A stretch of 64,000 nt of DNA from Zingiber officinale. Lineage: Eukaryota; Streptophyta; Magnoliopsida; Zingiberales; Zingiberaceae. Location of the stretch: the NCBI RefSeq assembly GCF_018446385.1, contig NC_055996.1, positions 130,682,532-130,746,531 of the forward strand, in the 5' to 3' direction. A program made the translations under genes and the position numbers. Below, in pieces: positions 55,167 to 64,000 of the stretch. The notes beneath the pieces were generated by a model. It had not been told where the DNA came from and did not search any database. It was given only the letters and a program-made list of their open reading frames with translations. How positions within the stretch are numbered: position 1 is the first letter of the stretch; each line of letters opens with the position of its first letter.

Positions 55167-57563
55167 TGTTGGTTGCTACTCGGAAAACCTATAGGTTCCA
55201 ATGTACAAAAATTTTGTACAAAGGTCTGAACCTTTTCCTAGCTACCATGTGTTCTTTTAAATTAAATTTTGGATCGCCTGCGGAACTTAACACGTTTGAT
55301 CCAAAACTTAATCTATTTGTTCTTTTAGGTTTTGACTTGGATCTCCTGCGGAACTTAACACGTTCGACACAAGTCTCCTTAAGTTATTAATTCCATTAAA
55401 TATTATTTTCAATAATTGGTTCCCAGTACTGACGTGGCGAGGCACATGACCTTCTTGGATATGGGAGCAACCACCACCGACTAGACAAAACCTTTTATAG
55501 AAAGATAACATTTAATTTCCTAAAATAACTTTAGGTTAACCAAAGAGAACAATCAAATCACAAGGAAAATAAAAAACAAAAGAACACAACTTCGAAAAAC
55601 ATATTCGAAATTCTAGAACGTAAGCCTCTTGTATTTGGTATTATTTCCATAAATAACTAGCATGATGCGGAAAGAAAAATTACTAGTTATACCTTGTAGA
55701 AAAACCTCTTGATCTTCTACCGTATTCCTCTTCTAACCTCGGACGTTGTGTGGGAAACGATCTACCGAGATGAGAAACCACCAACCACCTTCTTCTCCTC
55801 CAAGCAAGGTTCGGCCACAAAGGAAAACTTCACCAAGGAGAAAAACCAAAATACTAACCAAGCTCCAAGAGATGCTAGCTTTCTCTCCTTCTTCTTCTTC
55901 TTCTCCGAGTAGTATCCGGCCACCACAAGAGCTCTAATGGAAGAAGGAGATTCAGCCACCACAAGAGGAAGAGAAAGAGAGGATGGCCGGCCACACCAAG
56001 GAACAAAAAGGGAGAGAAAACAATAGAGGTTGTGTCTTGTGAAGGCACCCTCACCCCTTCTTTTATATTCCTTGGCCTAGGCAAATTAGGAAATTTAATT
56101 ACAATAAAATTTCCTTAATTCCCTTGACATGATTTAATTGAGAAAAATAAAATAATATTTCCCCAATTAATCTCTAATGGCCGGCCACATCAATGGGAAG
56201 CAAATTGGACAAGTTTCAATCAACAATTAAAACTTTCCTTATTTGTTTCCGAAAATTTTAAAAATAAAATTTCTCTTCAAAAAATCTCTTCATGGTTAAT
56301 AAAAAGAAATTTCCATAATTTTAATTTTACAACATGTGAATAATTTTTAAAGAGAAAATAAAATATCTCACCAATCTACAAATAAGGAAAGAGATCTAAT
56401 CTCTTTCTTTAATCTTTTGTAAATTTTACAAGAGAGATAATTTAATTCAAATTCTCTTTAATAAATTATTTCTTCCACATAATAAAAATAAAAATAAAAA
56501 TTCTTTTAAATTTATTTTGGCCGGCCCTACTAGCTTGGGTTCAAGCTAGGGTCGGCCACCCAATCTTATACCTAGGCCGGCCCTAGCTTGTTCCCAAGCT
56601 AGCTTGGCCGGCCCTTATTGGGTGGGTATAGAAGGTGGGTATAGGTGAGTATAGAACTCTATAAATAAGAGGCTACGATAGGGACCGAGAGGAGGAATTG
56701 GTTTTGGTCTCCCGATAAAATTAAGCATCCCGTGTTAACACACAACTTAATTTTATCAATGATAATTCATTCCACTAGAGAACTATCATTGAACTACCGC
56801 ACCAATCCCAAATTACATTTTTGGGCTCCTTCTTATTATGAGTGTGTTAGTCTCCCTGTGTTTAAGATATCGAATGTCCACTAATTAAGTGAGTTACTGA
56901 CAACTCATTTAATTAATATCTAAGTCCAAGAGTAGTACCACTCAACCTTATTATCATGTCGGACTAAGTCCACCTGTAGGGTTTAACATGACAATCTTTA
57001 TGAGCTCCTCTTGAGGACATTATCAACCTAGTATCTCTAGGACACAGTTTCCTTCTATAATCAACAACACACACTATAAGTGATACCATTTCCCAACTTA
57101 TCGAGTTTATTGATTCATCGAACTAGATCTCACCCATTGATAAATTAAAGAAATAAATATCAAACATATGTGCTTGTTATTATATTAGGATTAAGAGCAC
57201 ACACTTCCATAATAACTAAGGTCTTTGTTCCTTTATAAAGTCAGTATAAAAGAAACGACCTCTAATGGTCCTACTCAATACACTCTGAGTGTACTAGTGT
57301 AATTATATAGTCAAGATAAACTAATACCTAATTACACTACGACCTTCTAATGGTTTGTTCCTTTCCATTTTAGTCGTGAGCTACTGTTTATAATTTATAA
57401 GGTACTGATAACATCATCTTCTGTATGTGACACCACATACTATGTTATCTACAATATAAATTAAATGAACAACTACAAACAAATGTAGACAATTTGACCA
57501 AATGTGATTCTTTATTCATAATGAATGTTTACAAAGCTTAGGCTTTCAGTATACACTCCAACA
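55167..57563 (-). mobile_element. L: solo copia LTR in D LTR
   Basis: 2,397-bp copia LTR of the G/H family on the minus strand (TGTTGGAGTGTATAC at 57563). It is flanked by CGAAC at 55162-55166 and 57564-57568. No internal region remains, indicating LTR-LTR recombination. It carries the shared 72-nt-type block (about 55420-55497), TGTACAAAA/TTTTGTACA near 55202, and a TATA box near 56060. Confidence 0.95.
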
Positions 57564-57941
57564 CGAACCTCCTATATAAGGAGGGTAAAGGCTGGAGTCA
57601 TTACAACAACGAAAGATCTACTTTTCTGTGCTCCTGCGATGCTGTGAAAACTCTCCGACAAAAGTGTTAATTCTGTTTCTGTTTTTATTTATTGTCGGCT
57701 TTCTTTTTTGCTAATTAATTCCTGTACTTAGTTTGTAATAATCTTTTGAATTATTAGTGATTTCCCATCGAAAGCACCCTTATGTGCGGGCCTTGGAGTA
57801 GGAGTCGCCAAAGGTTCCGAACCAAGTAAATCGTTGTGTCTGTTTTGTCTTAATTATTTTCCGCTGTGTGCTTACTCTACGAGAATTTTTTTTTATCGAT
57901 ATTCACCCCCCCCCCCCTCTATCGAACGCTTCGATCCAACA

Positions 57942-59990
57942 ATAACTATGTGTTTTGATGAACTTAAAGCTCAAAAGAATGCACTAAATCAATATCTTGA
58001 GTTTTGTTCATCATCCTAACATCTCACTTGTATCTAATATACACTAGAACACATACAAGTCACCTTATAAGTCTTTGTAAGATGTAAAGTTTGGTTTTGC
58101 CCTAGACTAGGGTTCATGCATTTCTATCTAGGCATTTTAAGAATTTTGAACAACCACAAAGGATGTTACTTGTTAATAAATGTCATTAGTCCTTAATTGC
58201 AAGGAATTAAAAGTGATGCATGATGAGTTATGTCATACATCAAAATAAATAATTTTCAAAAGAAAAATTTCTATAACTATATTATGTATGTATGACATGA
58301 CATGGTATTTTTGTTGTTTTTCATAATAAAGCATGAATGCAAAAATGATGTCATGACATGTGATGAGCAAACAAAGCATGACAATTAGCATAAATAAAAT
58401 ATACCTAGATTGTCTATCTAAATATCCTTAAACCTTAGCTAACTTAGAATTTTAAATCCTAGATTGCCCATGATTTCCCAAGAAGATGCCAAAACCCAAC
58501 TTGGCATTTCTTTAACTCTTGATTAAATTGTGCCAATTAAAATTAAGCATATTTCCTCAAATTTTGGCATGTTTTACTCTTCCAAAGAGTAAACAGTTAA
58601 ATTAAAGCCTAGATTTGCCTTTAACTACCCAATAAAATGCCAAAAATCCCAACTTGGCATTTCTTGTGCTCTTCTTATTTGTCCCAATCAAAATTAAATT
58701 CAATTCCTCAAAGCTTGGCACATTTCACTCTCCCAAAGAGTAAACAAGTAATCTATTTCATTTTCAAAGGTTAATAGAAACCTTAAAAATGCTCTTCGAG
58801 TGTCAACTTCATCAAGGTTGGATTAACTATCCTTCTAATTTGAGTTGACACTCTCTAACCCATCTAAGGGGTAGAGAAAATGCTCCTAGGAACCCAAAAC
58901 CTATTGGTGCTCATTGGATGCTCTAGGTACTCACTAGGGATAACTTCCCTAGATACCTTCCTAATGACCTTGTTAGGCTTCTTAGAAGCCTTGGTTACCT
59001 TCTTTAGGTTAACTCTGGGGATTGCTTCCCTTGTGACCTTCTTAATGACTTTGTTAGACTTCTTAGAAGTCTTAGTCACTTTTGTCATTGTAAAGATACT
59101 CTTAGGGGTAACTTCCCTTGTATCCTTGACTTGACCACTAGACCTAGGGCTGGTTTCATAGCTATATGGAACCCTATTGTAAGAAGACACATCCTTCTTG
59201 GTTTTAGGTTTGTATCCCAAACCCCTATGACCATTGAATGACCCTTGTTGTTTTCCTAGACCTAAGTTTTGATTCTTGAACCCTTGTGATTCATTTATGA
59301 TTTTTCTCTCCATAACACCTCAACCTTAGATTTTTCACTAACACCTTGATTTTTCTTTTTCTTAGGCAAATACCTAGAATCCTTAGGTTGAGTGGTGTTA
59401 GCATGATAGGCTACATAATTTTCCTTAATTCTATCATGCTTCCTATTTTTATGGTAAATAGCATTAAAATGATATAAACTAGAATTAACATGCTTTTTAC
59501 GATGATTCAAGGGGTTTGGATCAATAAATGATACCTCTGGTTTTACCTTAGAGGCTCTCCCTTGACTTGTGCTTCCTCCTTTTACTTTGACTGCTTTCTT
59601 CCCCTTTGGACATTGACTCCGATAATGTCCTTTTTGATGACATGAGAAGCACACAATGTACTCTTTGCTCCTCTTAGTTGTGGGGCCGGTCTCTTTGGGC
59701 TTCTCCTTACCCTTGGGTGCCACTTGACCCTTCTTCTTGGCCAATTTAGGGTACTTTATTTTGTAGTGCCCATGTTCCCTACGCTCAAAACATATAATAT
59801 GACTTTTATTTTTAATTGAAATATTTTTACCTTCGCATGTAGGGATGGTACTTGATACTCCATTTGATGTCTCTTGATTTTTGAAGGATACATCATCTTC
59901 TTCTCCACTTGACTCGGATGTAGAAGCTTCTCCTTCTTCTTGATCTGGTATCAATGAAGGTCTCTCCCCCTCAATCCTAGAGGTGGAGGC
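57942..59990 (-). mobile_element. C2: gag-only element, minus-strand remnant
   Basis: Internal region of a C-family element. The 3' non-coding part (57942-58860) matches C1 3427-4150 and C3 63348-64000 in reverse complement, including the CATGACAT repeats. Its gag is cut by C3 at 59990 (GAGGC would be the target duplication, 59986-59990), and its 3' end is cut by D at 57941. No LTR of C2 is in the window. Confidence 0.85.
58864..59990 (-). pseudogene. C2 gag, truncated and frameshifted
   Basis: Only the C-terminal two thirds of gag. From the C3 junction: acidic linker ASTSRIEGERPSLIPDQEEG; knuckle 1 degenerate (CFERREHGHYKIKY, with two of four zinc ligands lost: Cys to Arg and Cys to Tyr); knuckle 2 intact (CFSCHQKGHYRSQC). 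A frameshift lies near 59300, and the second frame then runs MERKIINESQGF to the stop. The C-terminus EHPMSTNRFWVPRSIFSTP matches C1 and C3. The N-terminal portion should lie right of C3, beyond the window. Confidence 0.88.
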
Positions 59991-61425
59991 TGTTGGTGCA
60001 ACATCCCTCAGGTCAAGGTTGACCTGGTTGACCAAGCTGAGTCTTGGTTTGAGTTTAGATGTTTGACAATAAGAAATTGATTGAAGAAGAGTCAAGTAGG
60101 TCAAGGTTGACCGGATACTTGACTGGGAAGTCCTAACTGGGATGTTAGGTAGAATGGAAGTCCTGGTGAGTGAAGCCAGGCAGAAGGAAAGTCCTAGTGA
60201 GTGAAGCTAGGCAGATGGAAAACCCTAGTGAGTGAAGCTAGGTGAAAGTCCTGGTGAGTGAAGCCAGGTGAAAGCCCTAGTGAGTGAAGCTAGGCAGATG
60301 AAAACCCTAGTGAGTGAAGCTAGGTGAAAGTCCTGGTGAGTGAAGCCAGGCAAGAGAAAATCCAGATGGATCAAGGATGATCAGACATCTGGTGTTGGGA
60401 AGTTCAAGTAGGTCAAAGGATTGACTGGATACTTGGCACGAGGAAATACAGATAGGTCAAAGGGATTGACCAGGCATCTGATGGGATTCCAAGTAGGTCA
60501 AGGGAGTGACCAGATACTTGGCATGAATAGAAAATTCCAAGTGGGTCAAAGGGATTGACCAGACACTTGGTGGGAAGTCCTAGCAGGTCAAAGGAGTGAC
60601 CAGATGCTAGGCATGATGTACCAACGGGTCAAGGTTGACCGGATGTTGGTTTGAGAGGCTTGGGACTTGGTTTTGGGCAAAAACCAAGTGCTGGATCGAT
60701 CAGTGGATCGATCCAGGAGATGGATCGATCAGTGGATCGATCCAGGCCTTTCCTAAGCGAACAGAGAGCCTCTGGATCGATTGGGACGCGGCTGCTTCGC
60801 GCGATAAGCGCTGGATCGATCCAGGCATTTTTCCCAGAGCACAGAGGCGCTCTGGATCGATCCGTGGATCGATCCAAAGCCTCCCCGATCGATTGGGAAC
60901 ATTCGAATCGATCGGGATCCGACCGTTAGCGTCGATAAAGGCCGCAGGCGCACGATTCCTTCGGTACCTCTTCACCGATTCACTTCAGATCTCTCGCCAG
61001 CTCTCCACAGCACTCACAAAGCTCAGATCGCCAGTTCTTGAAGGATCTTGGAAGTTCTCCAAGTCAAGAGGCGGATCAAAGCCAAGAAGAGAAGCTAGGG
61101 TTAGGGTTTATACTCATTGTAAGCTTGTAAGCTTGTATTTCTTGTATCCTTTCCCTCTCTTCTTGTATTGAGTCTTGTAGGGCTTCTCCGCCTTTGGTAG
61201 TTACCATAAAGGAGAGTTTTATTAGTGGAGGGTGTGTGTGTTGGTGTGGATCCTTGGATTAGTCACCTCTTGTGAGGTGGATACCAAGTAAACCAACCGT
61301 GTTAGCGTTGTGTGATTGTTTGTGTATTTTCCGCTGCCATATCTTTGAAGAAACAAGCAACGACGAGCACCGAGCGAACGCGACGAGCTATTCATCCCCC
61401 CCTCTAGCTACTTTTGGTCCTAACA
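59991..61425 (+). repeat. C3 5' LTR
   Basis: 1,435-bp LTR, TGTTGGTGCAACATCC...GGTCCTAACA. A hairpin array (60132-60655) is followed by a block of TGGATCGATCCA-type palindromes (60690-60920), which replaces the GATCGGTC block of C1. Open frames on both strands across 60629-61171 (DRSTDRS-, GSISGSIQ-like) are repeat artefacts. Confidence 0.92.
60132..60655 (+). repeat. Serial hairpin array in C3 LTR
   Basis: About fourteen units. CCTAAC/GTTAGG (60132-60149), CCTGG/CCAGG (60162-60180) and CCTAG/CTAGG (60193-60211) are each followed by further copies. Then come CCAGAT/ATCTGG, CAAGTA/TACTTG, CAGAT/ATCTG, CCAAGTA/TACTTGG, CCAAGTG/CACTTGG, CTAGCA/TGCTAG and CCAAC/GTTGG. CCTGG/CCAGG alternates with CCTAG/CTAGG on an otherwise identical loop (TGAGTGAAG). 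Confidence 0.85.
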
Positions 61426-61559
61426 AGTGGTATCAGAGCGAGGCCGCTCTTCACCGGAATCATCGCCGGAAGGGTCAAGCATAACAAGAAAAGCTAGAGG
61501 GTGAAGAAGTTGAAGCAAATTCATCAAAAGTCAAAGATTTCAAGAAGCTCAACTTCAAG

Positions 61560-63347
61560 ATGCAATTCCAAGATGGACTTGGATTTGACACAAGGGTGGC
61601 TCCACCATACACTTCCACGAGCTTCGATTCTTGGAAATCAAGAATCGAAAACTTTCTTATGATGGAGATAGAGCAATGGTTTGCTCTAATGGAAGGATTT
61701 GAAGCTCCAACAAACTCCAAGGGCAAGCTTCTCAAGAAAAGCAAATGGAGCTCGGAGCAAGTCCAAAGGTGCGATGCAAATGACAAAGTGACCAAGCTTT
61801 TGGTCAATTTATTGCCAAGCACTATCCTTTGCAAAATTGGAGAATTTGAAGATGCAAAGGAATTATGGAGCAAATTAGCCAAGCTTCATGAAGAGATCCC
61901 CTCCACTGTACAAGAGCAAGAAGTATCCAGAGAGGGTGACTCTTTGGAGCAAGACCAAGAGGAGGACTCCGAGGTTGAGAGATGCTCAACCTCCGAAGAA
62001 GAGGAAATCCAAGAAGCTTCATCCTCAAGGGAATGCAACGAAGGGAACAAGGAGGGAGCATACTCCTTGTTTCATATTCAAGATGATGAAGCCTCCACCT
62101 CTAGGATTGAGGGGGAGCAATCCTTGGTGATGCCGGATCAAGAAGAAGGAGAAGCTTCTACATCCGGGTCAAGAGACAAAGAGGAGGAAGAAGATTCTAC
62201 CTCCACAAGTCAAGAAAAATCAAATGGAGGAGAATCAAGGTCCAATCAAGAGGAAGCTTCTACCTCCGGATCCAAAGAAAATGCCACCCCTACAAGCAAA
62301 GGTATAAATATTTTAATTAATAATAAAAATCATATTATATGCTTTGAGTGTAGGGAACATGGGCACTATAAGAGCAAGTGCCCTAAATTGGCCAAGAAGA
62401 AGGGCCAAGTGGCACAAAGAGGCAAGGTGAAGCCCAAGGAGATCATCCCCAACACAAAGAAGAGCAAGGAGCATATTATATGCTTCTCTTGCAATCAAAA
62501 GGGGCATTACCGAAGTCAATGCCCCAAGGGGAAGAAGGTGGTCAAGGCTCAAGGAGGCACTAGTCAAGGGGGAGCCTCCAAGGTAAAGAAGAAGGTATCT
62601 TTTATTGAGCCTACCCCTTTACATTATGGTAAAAAGCATGATAGTTCTAATTTTTATCATTTTAATGCGATTTACCATAAGAATAGGAAGCATGAGGGCT
62701 TTAAGGAAAAGCATGTGGCCCTACATGCCAAAACTACCCAACCTAAGGTTAGGAAGGTAGATGGACACTTGGGCAAGAACACTAAGGATAATAGATACAA
62801 GCCCAAAAATAATAATGCTCATGGGTGTAATGAAAAATCAAAATCTAAGGATTTAATGATAGAAAATCAAGTCTTGAGATCAAGACTTGATAAAATGGAA
62901 AAGACCCTAAAAAGGATGGAAAATATCCTAAAAGGGCAAAATGAGCATAAGCTAGGTTTAGGGGTACAAAAGCCATCCAATGGCCATAGAGGTTTGGGAT
63001 ACAAACCCAAAGCTAAAAGAGATGTGCCTAGTTATCATAGGGTTCCATATAGCTATGGAACAAACTCTAAGTCTAGAGGTCAAGTCAAAGATACAAGGAA
63101 AGATATCCCTAGAAGTATCTTTGCAACCAAAGTGACTAAGACTTCTAAGAAGTCTAAGAAAGTCACTAACAAGGTCACAAGGGAGGCTATCCCTAGAGTT
63201 GACCTAGAAAATGTGACCAAGGCTTCTAAGAAGCCCAACAAGGTCACTAGGAAGGTATCTAGGGAAGTTATCCCTAGTGAGTACCTAGAGCATCCAAGGA
63301 GCACCAATAGGTGTTGGGTTCTTAGGAGCATTTTCTCTACCCCATAA
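61560..63347 (+). CDS. Gag-like protein of C3 (two zinc knuckles)
   Basis: 595-residue intact Gag-type protein from ATG 61560 (MQFQDGLGFDTRVAPPYTST), 134 bp after the LTR end. The N-terminal region resembles DUF4219/UBN2 Gag (SFDSWKSRIENFLMMEIEQW, CKIGEFEDAKELWSKLAKLH). A long acidic Ser/Glu linker spans residues about 115-245. CX2CX4HX4C knuckles start near residues 261 (CFECREHGHYKSKC) and 308 (CFSCNQKGHYRSQC). A Lys-rich region and a short coiled coil (ENQVLRSRLDKMEKTLKRME) follow. The C-terminal repeats TKASKKPNKVTRKVSREVIP lead to STNRCWVLRSIFSTP then stop. Same architecture as C1, about 105 residues longer, mainly in the acidic linker. No pol. Being intact, it may be translated; activity is unknown. 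Confidence 0.88.
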   Translation: MQFQDGLGFDTRVAPPYTSTSFDSWKSRIENFLMMEIEQWFALMEGFEAPTNSKGKLLKKSKWSSEQVQRCDANDKVTKLLVNLLPSTILCKIGEFEDAKELWSKLAKLHEEIPSTVQEQEVSREGDSLEQDQEEDSEVERCSTSEEEEIQEASSSRECNEGNKEGAYSLFHIQDDEASTSRIEGEQSLVMPDQEEGEASTSGSRDKEEEEDSTSTSQEKSNGGESRSNQEEASTSGSKENATPTSKGINILINNKNHIICFECREHGHYKSKCPKLAKKKGQVAQRGKVKPKEIIPNTKKSKEHIICFSCNQKGHYRSQCPKGKKVVKAQGGTSQGGASKVKKKVSFIEPTPLHYGKKHDSSNFYHFNAIYHKNRKHEGFKEKHVALHAKTTQPKVRKVDGHLGKNTKDNRYKPKNNNAHGCNEKSKSKDLMIENQVLRSRLDKMEKTLKRMENILKGQNEHKLGLGVQKPSNGHRGLGYKPKAKRDVPSYHRVPYSYGTNSKSRGQVKDTRKDIPRSIFATKVTKTSKKSKKVTNKVTREAIPRVDLENVTKASKKPNKVTRKVSREVIPSEYLEHPRSTNRCWVLRSIFSTP

Positions 63348-64000
63348 ATGGGTTAGAGAGTGTCAACTCCGATTAGAAGGGTAGTTAACCCAACTTTGAG
63401 GAAATTGACACTCAAGGAGCATTTTCAAGGTTTTGTTAACCTTTGAAAATGAAATGGAATTATTATTTACTCCTTGAAAGAGTAAAATGTGCCTAATGAT
63501 GGAAGAATTGATTTTAATCTTAAATGGCACATATTGGGAAATTCATAAGAACTACTAAGTTGGGATTTTGGTATGTTCTTAGGAAATTTAAGGCAATCCG
63601 GGCCTTAATTTAAAAGTGCTACTTTTGTGAAAAATGAAATATGCCAACATTTGAGGATATGCTTATTTTCGACTGGCATAAATTAATCAATGGAATTAGA
63701 AATGCCAATTTAGGCTTTGGCATTTTCTTGAAGCACTTTAGGGCAATCTAGGTTTAAGTTGTAAGTTTAGCGAAGGTTTTAAGGATACTTAGATAGTCAA
63801 TCTAGGTATATTTTATTTATGCTAAATCTTGCCATGATTGTTTGCCCATCATATGCCATGACATCATGTCTATTTTTGCATTCATGTTTTATTATGAAAA
63901 ATCCAAAAATACCATGTCATGACATTCATACATCATGTAGTTATAGGATATTTTCTTTTGAAAATTATTTCTTTTTGATGTGTGCCATAACATTATCATG
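63348..64000 (+). other. C3 non-coding 3' internal region (to window end)
   Basis: No gene. It is homologous to C1 from 3427 and to C2 in reverse. AGTGTCAACTCC...AATTGACACTCAAGG flanks the stop region, and CATGACATCATG repeats appear near 63860-64000. Confidence 0.8.

Larger units (their letters stand above)
54515..57941 (+). repeat. D 3' LTR, interrupted by solo LTR L
   Basis: Begins TGTTGGTGCGGTTAGCAC and ends TTCGATCCAACA; about 1.03 kb without the insertion. It has four hairpin units with variable arms (54625-54779), GGCGCC motifs (55137-55160) and a TATATAAG box at 57573-57580. It is split at 55166 by solo LTR L. It abuts C2 internal sequence at 57942. Confidence 0.8.
59991..64000 (+). 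mobile_element. C3: gag-only element, 5' part
   Basis: 5' LTR 59991-61425, primer site AGTGGTATCAGAGCGAGG from 61426, intact gag 61560-63347, then 3' internal non-coding sequence running off the window. It is inserted in C2's gag in opposite orientation. The 3' LTR and right target duplication are not visible. Confidence 0.92.

Overview
This is plant nuclear DNA made almost entirely of LTR retrotransposons nested inside one another. The evidence is tRNA-iMet-type primer binding sites (TGGTATCAGA...), Ty1-copia and Ty3-gypsy domains, LTRs of about 0.9-3.3 kb, and a degraded neprosin-type (DUF239) plant gene. A large, repeat-rich angiosperm genome fits; a monocot is a guess. I found no intact host gene, tRNA, rRNA or CRISPR array. 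Element names (C1-C3, D-L) are mine; boundaries rest on TG...CA ends, priming sites and target-site duplications (TSDs) read directly.

Left block (1-22.8 kb). A degenerate + strand copia, H (1-202 and 7191-9520, 3' LTR 9521-12197), is split by a complete gag-only element, C1 (203-7185, TSD GAGGT). H appears to sit inside a minus-strand copia LTR, K (12198-13913), which is inserted in a minus-strand gypsy, I (13914 to about 22.8 kb). Element I also carries a 1.67-kb LTR-like insertion in gag (17725-19398), a 36-bp minisatellite in pol, and a 1.2-kb AT-rich array near its LTR.

Middle block (22.8-24.9 kb). This is the only host-derived sequence: fragments of a neprosin-type gene present as direct and inverted copies, the inverted pair forming a hairpin with arms of about 105 bp.

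Right block (24.9-64 kb). Gypsy J (+) has a 5'-truncated 5' LTR (24895-26505), a decayed pol, and a 3' LTR spread over 30234-53856. That LTR holds a solo copia LTR (32540-34978, TSD TGACC) and the gag-only element F (-; 35159-53067, TSD ATATA). F's LTR holds gag-only element E (+; 38453-52513, TSD TATAT). E's LTR holds a full-length copia, G (-; 39196-49143, TSD TTTTG). J appears to lie in the internal region of D, whose LTR (54515-57941) holds solo LTR L (55167-57563, TSD CGAAC). D abuts the gag-only element C2 (-), whose gag is cut by C3 (+; 59991 to beyond the window end).

How the parts relate. C1-C3, E and F encode only Gag (copia-like N-terminus, CCHC zinc knuckles, coiled coil) and stop at the gag/protease boundary, so they should depend on proteins supplied in trans. 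G is a damaged copy of an autonomous type. The most unusual signals are non-coding: runs of hairpins in the LTRs whose arms differ but stay complementary, family-specific palindrome blocks upstream of the TATA box, and a roughly 72-nt block shared by otherwise unrelated element families.
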